Source of the DNA: Flaviramulus multivorans
GTDB lineage: Bacteria; Bacteroidota; Bacteroidia; Flavobacteriales; Flavobacteriaceae
Length of the DNA stretch: 64,000 nt
Assembly (NCBI RefSeq): GCF_021728415.1
Contig: NZ_JAKKDV010000006.1
Span: 124,001 to 188,000, forward strand
Reading direction: 5' to 3'
In this document: positions 8,470 through 17,288 of the stretch, piece after piece
Position numbering within the stretch: the stretch's first letter is position 1
Layout of the letters: each line of letters opens with the position of its first letter
Position numbers and translations under genes: made by a program
The notes under the pieces: model-generated
The model's input: the letters and a program-made list of their open reading frames with translations, nothing else
Told to the model about the DNA's origin: nothing
The model's database searches: none

Positions 8470-9759
8470 TTAATCTTCCTGTAAAACTTTAAGTTCTATC
8501 ATATCAATCTTCGTATTTGATACTTCTAAGATTGTGAATTGAAAAGCGTCAATTTTAACGATCTCATTTTGATTTGGTATTTCCTCAGTATGATGAACAA
8601 TTAAACCTCCAATAGTCTCATAATTTTCACTTTCAGGCAGATTGACTTTATAGGTTTCGTTGATATAATCTACTTCCAATCGTGCTGAAAACTTATATGT
8701 ATCGTTATCAAATTTTTCTTCAATTAAATCCACAGAATCATGCTCATCTTCAATCTCTCCAAATAATTCTTCTACAATATCTTCAACTGTCATAATACCC
8801 GAAGTTCCTCCATATTCATCAAGTATAACTGCTATACTTTTTCGTTTTTTTGTGAGTACACTTAAAACATCTTTGATAAAAACCGTTTCTGGAACAAACT
8901 CAACCGGCAGCATCATAGATTTAATACTTTTAGGTTTTTTAAACAACTCAAAGGAGTGAACATAACCTAAAATATCATCAATAGTATCTTTATATACTAA
9001 AATTTTGGTACAACCCGTTTGTGTGAAAAGGTTGTTCAGCGATTTAATAGAATCGTTAATTTCAACTGCTATTATTTCAGTACGTGGCACCATCACCTCA
9101 CGTGCTTTTACATCGGAAAACTCTAAGGCATTTTGAAAAATTTGTATTTCGCTATCTACATCTTCATGTTCTTCAACAGATTCCATTTGCTCGCTGATAT
9201 AATGACCGAGTTCTACTTTTGTAAAAGCTAATTGAATTTGGTCGCCTTCTGTTTTAAACAAGTGCTTTAGTACAAAATCTGAAATCCAGATTACAAAATC
9301 TGAAATAAACGTAAACAACACATAAAAAATATATGCAGGAATTGCTAATAACTTTAATAATGTATTTGAATAAATTTGAAAAAATACTTTTGGTAAAAAC
9401 TCAGCGGTAATTAATATCAATATAGTAGAGATAATAGTTTGGGATAACAAACTTAAATCTGTTAACAAATAATTTAAAACCTCGTTTGATGTTGGTAATT
9501 TTGACTGAAACCAATTAACCAACAAATCGCCCATAAAAAAACCATATATAACGAGTGCTATGTTATTACCAATAAGCATAGTAGCTATAAACTTTGATGG
9601 CTTTTCTGTTAGTTTGCTTAAAACTTTTGCTAGTACACCGTCCTGTTTTTTTTCAATTTCAATATGGATTTTGTTTGAAGACACATAGGCAATCTCCATA
9701 CCTGAAAAAAAGGCCGAAAGAATTAACGATACAATTATGATAAGTACATAAATGCTCAT
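8470..9759 (-). CDS. CNNM/CorC-type protein (DUF21 - CBS pair - CorC_HlyC)
   Basis: 429 residues. The N-terminal DUF21 region has about four membrane segments (1-170, starting YVLIIIVSLILSAFFSGMEIAYVSS). Two CBS domains follow at about 200-330, with VMVPRTEIIAVEINDS and the family motif ILDEYGGTSGIMTVEDIVEELFG given here only as landmarks near residue 305. The C-terminal CorC_HlyC domain covers about 340-425. The family is linked to Mg2+/Co2+ efflux, though it is often annotated as haemolysin. It begins directly after the stop of the 64-aa gene. The paralogue GldE has the same layout but normally sits beside gldD, so I do not call it GldE. Confidence 0.88.
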   Translation of the reverse strand: MSIYVLIIIVSLILSAFFSGMEIAYVSSNKIHIEIEKKQDGVLAKVLSKLTEKPSKFIATMLIGNNIALVIYGFFMGDLLVNWFQSKLPTSNEVLNYLLTDLSLLSQTIISTILILITAEFLPKVFFQIYSNTLLKLLAIPAYIFYVLFTFISDFVIWISDFVLKHLFKTEGDQIQLAFTKVELGHYISEQMESVEEHEDVDSEIQIFQNALEFSDVKAREVMVPRTEIIAVEINDSIKSLNNLFTQTGCTKILVYKDTIDDILGYVHSFELFKKPKSIKSMMLPVEFVPETVFIKDVLSVLTKKRKSIAVILDEYGGTSGIMTVEDIVEELFGEIEDEHDSVDLIEEKFDNDTYKFSARLEVDYINETYKVNLPESENYETIGGLIVHHTEEIPNQNEIVKIDAFQFTILEVSNTKIDMIELKVLQED

Positions 9760-9954
9760 CTATTTTGAGTTATCTCTATTTTCAATTTTTTTGCTAAATT
9801 TTCTCCTAAAAAAAAACATAAAAACAGCTAATGCTGCTAATCCTAAAGAAATATAAGCACCATTCGTACCATCTCCCCATTTTGATATACCATCATAAAG
9901 AAATAATACTGCAAATACTAAATACGCATATTGAAAAATCTTATAATACTTCAT
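9760..9954 (-). CDS. Small two-helix membrane protein, unknown function
   Basis: 64 residues with two predicted membrane segments (about 8-22, YAYLVFAVLFLYDGI, and 33-48, ISLGLAALAVFMFFF) and a basic C-terminal tail. Its TAG stop abuts the start of the CorC-like gene, and it lies 56 bp after lptC, so it is very probably a real operon member. I do not recognise a named family. Conserved small membrane proteins at this place in Flavobacteriia are usually left hypothetical. Confidence 0.7.
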   Translation of the reverse strand: MKYYKIFQYAYLVFAVLFLYDGISKWGDGTNGAYISLGLAALAVFMFFFRRKFSKKIENRDNSK

Positions 9955-10010
9955 GTATATTTTATTGTTTTTTGAAAGTATAAAGATACTTAAAATTGAG
10001 AAAAGAGAAA

Positions 10011-10565
10011 TTAATCTTCTAGTGTTATTATTCCAGTTACCTCAAGCACTTCAGCATTTGTAAATTTAGAGTTAGAATCAAATCCATTACCGTATATCAC
10101 ATCTTGTTCTGTTTGAAACGAAACTGGTTTATTGGTATATAACCATTCTCTTTTTTGGTCGTAAAATAGCTGGTCTGTTTTTAAAATTTGGTTGTCATGT
10201 GTCGTTATCACCACATTGTTCTGCATATCAATTAAATCGGTTACTGTATAAACAATAGCATATTCTGCAACCACAGTACTCTTCCTGTTTTCTTTATCAT
10301 AAATATAAAGCGTAGCACCATCTGTAAACTCATAAAACGGAAAATTCCGATTTGAATAATCTAGATACTTGCTACTTATCAAGTTAGCTACAACTCTACC
10401 CGAATCGGTATATTTTAAATTCGTATTATACTCAATACCTATAGGTTCGTTTTCAGAAATTCCAATTTTTTGAACTTGTTTAAAACTGTCGTTACATGAA
10501 AAAAACATAGTCACAATAAAAATTGTGACTATGTTTAATATATAATATGAATTCTTTTCTTTCAT
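10011..10565 (-). CDS. lptC: LPS export ABC transporter periplasmic lipoprotein LptC
   Basis: A longer frame begins at 10604, but I prefer the ATG at 10565. It overlaps the stop of the upstream TPR gene by one base (TAATG), and it places a proper lipoprotein signal at the N-terminus (hydrophobic stretch, then FFSC with Cys as residue 20). The resulting protein has 184 residues. The segments DSGRVVANLISSKYLDY and YGNGFDSNSKF fit LptC/YrbK, which bridges LptFG and LptA in moving lipopolysaccharide across the periplasm. As usual in Bacteroidota it is a lipoprotein rather than a single-pass membrane protein. Neighbours are other envelope genes. Confidence 0.85.
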   Translation of the reverse strand: MKEKNSYYILNIVTIFIVTMFFSCNDSFKQVQKIGISENEPIGIEYNTNLKYTDSGRVVANLISSKYLDYSNRNFPFYEFTDGATLYIYDKENRKSTVVAEYAIVYTVTDLIDMQNNVVITTHDNQILKTDQLFYDQKREWLYTNKPVSFQTEQDVIYGNGFDSNSKFTNAEVLEVTGIITLED

Positions 10566-11947
10566 TAAATATTTGGCACTGTAACTGAAGCTCCAATCCA
10601 ACAACCTATTCTAATCGTTTCTCCTGACCTACCCGAGCTAAAAATCTCAGATTTTTGTGGCGCCTTTGCTAAGTAATTAGCAACAGATTGTGAGGAGGCA
10701 CTTGACAATGTTGGGTCCACTCGCGCCGCTTTTCTAGCTTCATCGGCAGCTAACCAATAAACAGCTCTTTTATTAAAGTTTGTATCTCCACAGCTGTTTG
10801 CGCTTGAAGCATACATAGCTGCTATTGATAGGTAAGGACGACCATTCGATGGGTTTAGTTTTACAGCCTCTCTAAAGAAGCCTCTTGCTTGTCCATAACT
10901 TCCTCTAGCTTTTAATTTTAACCCAATTCTATTATTAAGCTTTGATTTTTTAAAACTATCCGTTTCTAAAGATATAGCTTGTTTATAAAAGTTTATTGCT
11001 TCACTTGAATTACCTTCTTTATCCTTTAAAATACCTAAATAATAAGCAGAATTAGCCGACGGACTTAAATTGTGATATGCATTAACTAAATCAAAGAATA
11101 ATGGGTCGTCTGTACATTCCTTTTCAGACATTTTACCTGCTGCTCTTTGCAACCAAACAGCATTCGTTTTGTTTTCTTGAAAACCTTTCTTATAAAGCGG
11201 AATTAAATTTTCGCAATTCGCTCTAGTACCTAATTTTTCATCAATACCAGAAGATATTTGGTCATAAGCTTTTAAATAACTTTCGTAATATCTCTGATAT
11301 TGCTTTTCTTTTTTAGTATACGTAGCTCCTGTTGAATCTTTAGCTATAAGCTTATTTAACTTCTCAGAGTAATTTTTTACTTCATCTTCAACCTTCTCTA
11401 CAACATCATCATATTTGTTAAACAAATCTTCAGCGGGCTTTTTCCCAGCATCATACAAATCCACCATTAAAGAAAAATAAGTATATAAACTTTTAGGATT
11501 TGTAAAAGTTTCCTTATCTAATTTATAAGCTGCATCAAAACAATCGTATAATTCTTGATCTGATTTCCCTAATTCTTTTCTATTATCATACATTAATTGA
11601 CAAGCCTGTGCAGCGTACTCACCTTTAGGTGTTTTACTAGCAAAATGAACTCCTCTTTCATCCCAAAGTTTAACTAGGTCGTTTATAAAAGCCACTTTTT
11701 CTGCACCAGTTGAATTATCAATTTTATGTTCTAAAATTTTCTCACCATCCACATATATAGCATTATTGAATTTTGGACATTTGTTTCTTACATCCATCCA
11801 TGGTTCATAAGCTGCGTCAAAGTTTTTCGCTTTAACGTACTCATGAAATATTGAGAGTTTAGTCATACACTCTTCATCTTGTTGAGCAAAACCAAAGTTT
11901 AACCCAATAAATAAAATTGCAAGTAATAATGTTATTTTTTTCTTCAT
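10565..11947 (-). CDS. Periplasmic tetratricopeptide-repeat protein
   Basis: 460 residues with a signal peptide (about 1-22, LLLAILFIGLNFGFAQQ). The middle is rich in acidic and lysine residues and probably helical. The region of about 290-400 contains TPR-like repeats, for example AYYLGILKDKEGNSSEAINF and ARGFFREAVKLNPSNGRPYL. It probably acts as a protein-protein scaffold in the periplasm. Its position between an outer-membrane protein and lptC, with tight spacing (18 bp and a 1-base overlap), suggests an envelope role, but no defined function can be assigned. Confidence 0.75.
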   Translation of the reverse strand: MKKKITLLLAILFIGLNFGFAQQDEECMTKLSIFHEYVKAKNFDAAYEPWMDVRNKCPKFNNAIYVDGEKILEHKIDNSTGAEKVAFINDLVKLWDERGVHFASKTPKGEYAAQACQLMYDNRKELGKSDQELYDCFDAAYKLDKETFTNPKSLYTYFSLMVDLYDAGKKPAEDLFNKYDDVVEKVEDEVKNYSEKLNKLIAKDSTGATYTKKEKQYQRYYESYLKAYDQISSGIDEKLGTRANCENLIPLYKKGFQENKTNAVWLQRAAGKMSEKECTDDPLFFDLVNAYHNLSPSANSAYYLGILKDKEGNSSEAINFYKQAISLETDSFKKSKLNNRIGLKLKARGSYGQARGFFREAVKLNPSNGRPYLSIAAMYASSANSCGDTNFNKRAVYWLAADEARKAARVDPTLSSASSQSVANYLAKAPQKSEIFSSGRSGETIRIGCWIGASVTVPNI

Positions 11948-11965
11948 GATATTAATTTTATGCTG

Positions 11966-13282
11966 TTAGTCATATTTCCTTTTTTGAAACCATCTATCGT
12001 TCAAAGATAAGCTTAATTGGAAATTAATAAAATTCTCTTGTATTAAATTACTGTTTTTTGTTCCTCTTTTTCCAATTTCGAAGCCCAAATTAGCATTTGA
12101 AAGCAATGAGGGGTTCCCAACTGGTAATCCTAAACCAAAAGATATGCCAAACTCTTTTATAGATTCATTATTTATGTTTAAACCTGTATTTTCAAAGTGT
12201 AAACCTGCTCTATAAACGGTTCTTTTAAAGTAACTTGAAAAGGAGTTGTACTGCGGAATATAAAAACCTCCTAAAGAAAACGTAGAACCGTCTTCATAGG
12301 TTGTTGTGCTACTATTATACAAAACATTTGAAAAATTACTAGTCTTTATGGTTGCATATTCTGCGCCAATAAACCAACTCATTGGTTTGCCAATTCCAGC
12401 GCCAAATGACAATTTAGAAGGCAAAATTAAATCGGTTTCTGATAAACCCATAGATTCTAAATCCACATCAATGGTATTAATTTCAAACTCTTCACCCGTA
12501 TTGGAGCCTATACTAACGGTTGAAAAAGACCTTTGATTTTTTGATGTTAAACTACTTTCTGGCGTGAATGTAACACCCGACACAAGCTCTAGTTTATCAT
12601 TTATTAAAGTTTTATATGAAATTCCGAAATTTAAGTTTATTCCACTTAAATCAGATCTATTATTTTCACGAGCTTGGTATTGAACTGGAAAACCATCATC
12701 GTACTGATACTCAATGGTACTATTTTGAATATTTCCAAAGTTGTAGTGCAAATCAGCTCCAATAGATAATCCTTTTGCAATTTGATACCCTAAACCAAAA
12801 AACACTTTATTTAGCCCACCTTCTCCTCTAAATCTATTTTCAATTTCATCGTCTGAATTTATCGATTCTAATTTATATCCCACCGATGTGTATGGAAGTA
12901 ACCCCAAACCAAAACCAAACTTTCCAACAGGTACCGATATAGCTAAATAATCAAAAGTAGTTGCAGATGCGTTATCACTACTAGAATCACTTTCTAAATT
13001 TGTACTTGAATAAGTTCCTCCTAGTGTAAACTTCACAGGTCTACTTTCTCCATTAAAGGGATAAGTTGCAACATTATCGCCAGTGTAAGATGCAGGATTA
13101 CGTAAATTCATATGAATACTGTCAGTATAAATACTTAAACCGCCCATACTCCTATTTTCAACAGTTCCTTTGAATTTCAGGCTTCCTATTCCATAAAATG
13201 AATAAGGTGAGGCAGTACCTTCCTGCCCATAACTGTGAATTGCAATAAATGCAATAAAAACTAATACAAGTTTTTTAATCAT
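11966..13282 (-). CDS. Putative outer-membrane beta-barrel protein
   Basis: 438 residues with a signal peptide (about 1-19, ending HSYGQE). The body is rich in Gly, Ser, Asn and aromatic residues in alternating pattern (FGFGLGLLPYTSVGYKLE, LSFGAGIGKPMSWFIGAEY), typical of an outer-membrane barrel. The GTASPYSFYGIGSL start and NLRNPASYTG segment recall FadL/PorV-like barrels of Bacteroidota, but I cannot name the subfamily. Its start overlaps the coaX stop by 4 bp (ATGA), so it is translationally coupled. Confidence 0.75.
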   Translation of the reverse strand: MIKKLVLVFIAFIAIHSYGQEGTASPYSFYGIGSLKFKGTVENRSMGGLSIYTDSIHMNLRNPASYTGDNVATYPFNGESRPVKFTLGGTYSSTNLESDSSSDNASATTFDYLAISVPVGKFGFGLGLLPYTSVGYKLESINSDDEIENRFRGEGGLNKVFFGLGYQIAKGLSIGADLHYNFGNIQNSTIEYQYDDGFPVQYQARENNRSDLSGINLNFGISYKTLINDKLELVSGVTFTPESSLTSKNQRSFSTVSIGSNTGEEFEINTIDVDLESMGLSETDLILPSKLSFGAGIGKPMSWFIGAEYATIKTSNFSNVLYNSSTTTYEDGSTFSLGGFYIPQYNSFSSYFKRTVYRAGLHFENTGLNINNESIKEFGISFGLGLPVGNPSLLSNANLGFEIGKRGTKNSNLIQENFINFQLSLSLNDRWFQKRKYD

Positions 13283-14010
13283 TCGTTTGTGTTAAATTGT
13301 AAAATATAATTAAGTCCCTCTATAAGAAAATTAGGAAGCGCAAATATGCTACTTTTTAATTGTTTAGACAAGAAATTAGCATCACCTCCTGTTAAAATAA
13401 CTGTTAAATCAGGATATTTTAGCTTATAATTAACAATAACCCCATCAATTTCATTTACAATGCCGTTAACAACACCTGAATGAATAGAATCCTTAGTTGA
13501 GTTTCCTATTATATCTTTTGGTTTTTTAGAACTTAATAACGGTAAATTGGCGGTTAAATTATTTAAAGACTTATATCTCATATTTAACCCTGGGGATATG
13601 GCTCCTCCTAGGTATTCATTTTTTACGTTAACAAAATCATAGGTAATACACGTGCCAGCATCAATAATAAGCACATTTTTATCGGGAAATTGTTCTACAG
13701 AAGCACAAACCAAAGCAATTCTGTCTACTCCAAGTGTTTTAGGTGTTTTATATAAATTTTTAAAGGGTAATTTAGTATTAGAATCTAGAACAAGTAAATC
13801 TAAATGTTTACCTATTGATTTGATTTGAGTTTTTTTTAGTTTTCCAACGGATGAAATAATGCCTTTATTGATTAAGTTATATTTCTTAATCAATAAATTA
13901 AATTGATTTAAAATAAGGTGATGTTCTACTACTTCCTTGTGCAAAAGCTTGCTAGACTTAAAAACGGCTAGTTTTACAAAAGAGTTTCCTACATCAATTA
14001 TTAAATTCAT
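13279..14010 (-). CDS. coaX: Type III pantothenate kinase
   Basis: 243 residues, typical of the family. The actin-like (ASKHA) fold motifs are visible: the phosphate-1 loop IDVGNSFVKLAVF at the N-terminus, GVDRIALVCA, the phosphate-2 motif IDAGTCITYDFV and GGAISPGLNMRYKSL. It phosphorylates pantothenate in the first committed step of CoA synthesis and differs from CoaA in needing a monovalent cation and lacking feedback inhibition. It heads the operon-like run towards the ppiD-like gene and is divergent from tRNA-Phe. Confidence 0.95.
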   Translation of the reverse strand: MNLIIDVGNSFVKLAVFKSSKLLHKEVVEHHLILNQFNLLIKKYNLINKGIISSVGKLKKTQIKSIGKHLDLLVLDSNTKLPFKNLYKTPKTLGVDRIALVCASVEQFPDKNVLIIDAGTCITYDFVNVKNEYLGGAISPGLNMRYKSLNNLTANLPLLSSKKPKDIIGNSTKDSIHSGVVNGIVNEIDGVIVNYKLKYPDLTVILTGGDANFLSKQLKSSIFALPNFLIEGLNYILQFNTNE

Positions 14011-14132
14011 AGTATTTGAAAGCGATAAATTTACAAAACAGGCTACAATATTATTCTTAATTATTTTATAATATTAGTTTTAAACACGCTTTATGAATTA
14101 AAAATTATTTACAATAAATTTTGTAACTTTAG

Positions 14133-14164
14133 TTTGGCGAATAATAAAAATGAATTTATATTTG
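14133..14164 (+). promoter_or_regulatory. Bacteroidota-type promoter of tRNA-Phe
   Basis: A -33 element TTTG (14133-14136), a 20-bp spacer and a -7 element TATATTTG (14157-14164) match the Bacteroidota consensus exactly. They lie 15 bp before the first base of tRNA-Phe. Transcription should start near 14170. This is the best promoter match in the window and supports the taxonomic assignment. Confidence 0.8.
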
Positions 14165-14179
14165 CAACCGCTTTGGCGA

Positions 14180-14252
14180 GGTACCTTAGCTCAGTTGGTA
14201 GAGCAAAGGACTGAAAATCCTTGTGTCCCTGGTTCGATTCCTGGAGGTACCA
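14180..14252 (+). tRNA. tRNA-Phe (anticodon GAA), integration site of the island
   Basis: The acceptor stem GGTACCT pairs with AGGTACC with discriminator A. The anticodon loop is CTGAAAA, with GAA at 14213-14215. The D-arm contains AGCTCAGTTGGTAGAGC and the T-arm CTGGTTCGATTCCTGG. Length is 73 nt and CCA is not encoded. Its last 12 bases belong to a 19-bp repeat that recurs at 41769-41787, so the 3' end of this gene is now supplied by the integrated island. Confidence 0.97.
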
Positions 14253-14259
14253 CAAAAAA
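14241..14259 (+). repeat. attL core of the genomic island (19-bp direct repeat)
   Basis: CTGGAGGTACCACAAAAAA occurs here and again at 41769-41787 in the same orientation. The left copy completes the tRNA-Phe 3' end. The right copy lies 177 bp from the start of the integrase gene. This is the classic signature of a tyrosine-recombinase element inserted in a tRNA gene. Confidence 0.9.
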
Positions 14260-14291
14260 TCCCCGAAACATCAATGTTTACGGGGATTTTT
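14254..14291 (+). terminator. Terminator after tRNA-Phe, carried by the island
   Basis: ATCCCCGAAACAT and ATGTTTACGGGGAT form a hairpin with one bulge, flanked by an A run and a T run. It lies on the island side of the att core. A similar but not identical hairpin follows the attR core at 41782-41819 and is presumably the original chromosomal terminator. Confidence 0.8.
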
Positions 14292-14300
14292 GTTTTTATA

Positions 14301-14322
14301 GGGACGACGCAAGGGACAACAT
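14301..14322. repeat. Candidate integrase arm-type sites, left end
   Basis: GGGACGAC, four bases, then GGGACAACAT: two direct octamers 12 bp apart, 42 bp inside the attL core. The same arrangement, identical at 19 of 22 positions, occurs at 41621-41642 inside the right end. Tandem arm sites near both ends are expected for lambda-type and CTnDOT-type integrases. Confidence 0.55.
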
Positions 14323-14363
14323 ACGCCATTTTATTCATTTAATCTTGATATGATTCACCTCCT

Positions 14364-14765
14364 TTATTTTTGATTCATCGTCATTTCGTGATCATATTGA
14401 CAGCACCCTGGTAAGCTTTTATAAGCTTCTTCATTACCTGAAACCCTTTCTGTATCATAACCAGAAGCGGCTATTGCCTCATGGATTGCCATTACATTTG
14501 TTTTAGAATCGTCAAAAGAGACATCTATTTTCTTTTTATCTTTATCCCAATTTGCATTTGAAACGCCAGCTACACTTTTGGCTGCATTTTCAATGGTTTT
14601 TTTGCACATTCCACAATTACCTCTTACTCCAAACGACAAATCAGTCATTGCGATTTCTTTTGATACTTCTGTAGTTGTAGCTTCTTCAACTTTTTTTGTT
14701 TCGTTTTTACAACTTGTTAGACCAAATGCTAATATTACGGTTAGACCTAAAAATACTTTCTTCAT
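14364..14765 (-). CDS. HMA-domain lipoprotein (metal-binding)
   Basis: 133 residues. A lipoprotein signal ends at LTSCK (Cys19), and an acidic/Lys linker follows. A heavy-metal-associated domain covers about 40-115 with the metal-binding loop GNCGMCKKTIENAA. The C-terminus adds another Cys/His group (GCCQYDHEM). It probably binds Cu(I) in the periplasm and may pass it to the efflux system. It is the last gene of the copper module, 35 bp after the CusB-like adaptor and about 100 bp from the left end of the island. Metal identity is inferred from context. Confidence 0.8.
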   Translation of the reverse strand: MKKVFLGLTVILAFGLTSCKNETKKVEEATTTEVSKEIAMTDLSFGVRGNCGMCKKTIENAAKSVAGVSNANWDKDKKKIDVSFDDSKTNVMAIHEAIAASGYDTERVSGNEEAYKSLPGCCQYDHEMTMNQK

Positions 14766-14800
14766 TGTTTTAAATTTTATTGTTATTACTTGATTTATTA

Positions 14801-16573
14801 TTATTCTATTATTTGTTTTACCTCTCCACAGGTTAGCATTGCTTCACCAAAATATGGGTTGATTACTTTTTCTTCTTTACTTAGCCAGTATGCGCCTTTG
14901 TTATTATCAGCCATTGGGCAAAATTCTACATATACTTTTTCCTTAACGCCAAACAGTTGTACAGCATTTATTAAGTGTGATGATAGATGTTTGAAATGGT
15001 CTCTTTGTCCTTTTATATCAGAAGTTTTAGATATAGATGTTGCAGAAGATTTTATGTCGCCTACTAATGACATCCAATGTGTGTGAGCATTATTGTCTGA
15101 TAATAACTTCATATCTACTTTACTCAAATTGTTTAATAAACTTGTTGCATAAACTGAAGTTCTTTTTGAATCTTCTTTCACTAAAGCATCTTTTAAATTA
15201 ATATAATCATTGAAAACAACTTTTAATTGTTCTTGAAATTTCTCTGATACTGTCAATCTTTCATTCATATTGGAATGGACACTTTCTTTTGTTGATAAAT
15301 TATTGTCCATTCCTAAATGTCCTTCGTGACCTGTCATTATTTTACCACCATCCTTATTCATCATAGATTTTTTACCTTGTAATTGAGCTGCTGCATCAAC
15401 AGTAAATGTTCCATTGGTGACTATTTCATTGCCAACAAATAATCCTTCTAAAACTTCATATTCATTACCAACTTGATTACCTAAAACAACTTCACGCATT
15501 TCAAAAATAGCTTGGTCTGGATTGGCTTTTAAATAGACAACAGAACGTTCACCTGTCCAAAGTACAGCAGATGCTGGAATTGTTAATACTTCATCATTAC
15601 TATTTGAAACTCGTTCAATATTTGCAGTTACAAACATTCCTGGTTTAAATATATCTTCCCTGTTATTGAGTACGACACGTAAGGTTACTGTTCTTGTTTT
15701 CGTATTTAAAACTGGATCAATAAAATCTACTTGCCCTTTAAATTCTTTATTAGGATAGGCATTAGTTGAAATCATAACTTCCTGTCCTTTTCTAAAATGG
15801 TCAATCTGATTTTCGTACATATCAAAGTTTGCCCAAACCGTATTGAGGTTTGCTATTTTAAGTAACGGTTGCCCTTGTTTGATGTAATCACCTTGTTCCA
15901 CTAATTTTTCGGTAACAATACCTGAAACGGTTGCATAAACTGAAAAGTTCTCTTTTACTTTTCCTGTTTCTTCAATCTGATTTATTTGACTTTCAGAAAG
16001 CTTCCATAATTTCAATTTATTCCGAACAGCCTTGTATAATGCAGGTTGTGATTCCTTTAATGATGAAGCTGTAATCAATTCTTGTTGTGCTGCATACAAT
16101 TCTGGCGAATAAATAGTTGCTAATAGCTGACCTTTACGTACTTCTTCGCCTGTAAAACTGATATTCAATCGTTCTATTCTACCTGTAAAATAACTGACTT
16201 GTACCGCGTTTGCTTCTTCGTTCTCAGCAATTTTACCAGATAATTTAATCATGTTGCCATCAACATTTCCTTTGCCTACTATGGTTGTTTGAATATTAGC
16301 CAAGGCCATAGCATTTTCTGTTAACTTGAATTGGTCTACCAACAAGCCATCTGCACTACTTTCGGCAGGAATTAAATCCATCCCACAAATCGGGCAATCC
16401 CCTGGTTCTGGTTGCATAATCTGTGGATGCATCGAACAGGTCCATAATTGATTGGCTTCTGCCACCCTATCATGACCATGTTCTGACTCGTTGTTTGATG
16501 AGCCGCCAAATAGTAACCAACCCAAGAGTAAACCAACTACTAATATTCCTGCATAAATTAATATCTTTTTCAT
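14801..16573 (-). CDS. CusB-like efflux RND periplasmic adaptor with HMBD and DUF3347 domains
   Basis: 590 residues. An N-terminal membrane anchor (about 4-22) is followed by a heavy-metal-binding domain near 45-70 (WTCSMHP, then CPICGMDLIP). A HlyD-type adaptor core spans about 95-410 (GRIERLNISFTGEEVRKGQL, TIPASAVLWTGERSVVY). A C-terminal DUF3347 domain spans about 440-590 with FCPMADNNKGAYWL and LTCGEV, Cys residues likely to bind metal. The adaptor links CusA to the outer-membrane channel. The domain set points to copper or silver. It lies 3 bp after the PepSY gene. Confidence 0.88.
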   Translation of the reverse strand: MKKILIYAGILVVGLLLGWLLFGGSSNNESEHGHDRVAEANQLWTCSMHPQIMQPEPGDCPICGMDLIPAESSADGLLVDQFKLTENAMALANIQTTIVGKGNVDGNMIKLSGKIAENEEANAVQVSYFTGRIERLNISFTGEEVRKGQLLATIYSPELYAAQQELITASSLKESQPALYKAVRNKLKLWKLSESQINQIEETGKVKENFSVYATVSGIVTEKLVEQGDYIKQGQPLLKIANLNTVWANFDMYENQIDHFRKGQEVMISTNAYPNKEFKGQVDFIDPVLNTKTRTVTLRVVLNNREDIFKPGMFVTANIERVSNSNDEVLTIPASAVLWTGERSVVYLKANPDQAIFEMREVVLGNQVGNEYEVLEGLFVGNEIVTNGTFTVDAAAQLQGKKSMMNKDGGKIMTGHEGHLGMDNNLSTKESVHSNMNERLTVSEKFQEQLKVVFNDYINLKDALVKEDSKRTSVYATSLLNNLSKVDMKLLSDNNAHTHWMSLVGDIKSSATSISKTSDIKGQRDHFKHLSSHLINAVQLFGVKEKVYVEFCPMADNNKGAYWLSKEEKVINPYFGEAMLTCGEVKQIIE

Positions 16574-16576
16574 CTC

Positions 16577-17287
16577 TTATTTTTTATTTCGTTTTAATAA
16601 TTTTCTAACTGAAGGTGACGATGAAAACCATAGTAAAAAGCCACTTAATACAGTAATTAAGCCTAAAAGTGAAAATGCCCTTAATACTATTGTATTAAAA
16701 TTGTCTCTCCCTTCGTAATCCATAGTATGTGTCATCCATAAAAAATCAAACCAACGCCAACTTCGATGTCTAACTGTCTGAAATTTTCCATCTTTTATAG
16801 AAACATAAGCTTTTAAGGCTTCGTCTGATTCATACGAGATAACATAAGCAGGCAGTAACTTTTCTCTATACTCGTGATGTTTTCCTGTTTCATTAATCTG
16901 TTGTATAGATGCTACCTCTAAACCATTTTTCATATTGAGTTTTGCGATATACAAAGCCTCTTCTTTCGTTATATTAGTTTTTAAATTACCATCGATAGCA
17001 TTGTATAACTGATTATTATTTACCCAATAGTAAGGCAAATTATTAATGTCTCTCAACTCAATAGTATTGATACCTTGAGAAACATTAAGTTGAGATGGAC
17101 TAATGAGGCCGTTAAATGTTTTAGGCTGGTATTCCATATTTTTAAAATGGTCGCCGTGTATGTCATCAATATCTGTCCAACTAAAGTATAAACCACTAAT
17201 AGTCCAAAACAAAAATTGAATACCCAAAAACAAACCTAAATAACGATGTGTTTTTCTGATTTTTAATGCTGTATGCCTATTTACCAT
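16577..17287 (-). CDS. PepSY-domain inner-membrane protein
   Basis: 236 residues. The N-terminal segment HRYLGLFLGIQFLFWTISG is the hallmark of PepSY_TM proteins. A periplasmic PepSY region follows (about 110-190, with KEEALYIAKLNM and AYVSIKDGKFQTVRHR), and a second membrane helix (about 205-225) precedes a basic tail. Such proteins accompany copper and iron reductase or uptake systems in Bacteroidota. The exact role is unproven. It lies 1 bp after the DUF2911 gene and 3 bp before the adaptor gene, inside the copper operon. Confidence 0.8.
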   Translation of the reverse strand: MVNRHTALKIRKTHRYLGLFLGIQFLFWTISGLYFSWTDIDDIHGDHFKNMEYQPKTFNGLISPSQLNVSQGINTIELRDINNLPYYWVNNNQLYNAIDGNLKTNITKEEALYIAKLNMKNGLEVASIQQINETGKHHEYREKLLPAYVISYESDEALKAYVSIKDGKFQTVRHRSWRWFDFLWMTHTMDYEGRDNFNTIVLRAFSLLGLITVLSGFLLWFSSSPSVRKLLKRNKK

Positions 17288-17288
17288 T

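Noticed and set aside
8470-9759. Gliding-motility protein GldE
   Set aside because: Domain layout is the same as other CNNM/CorC proteins, but the usual gldD neighbourhood is absent.
14150-14353. Plus-strand 67-codon ORF across tRNA-Phe
   Set aside because: It is the tRNA and terminator read in one frame, with no independent coding signal.
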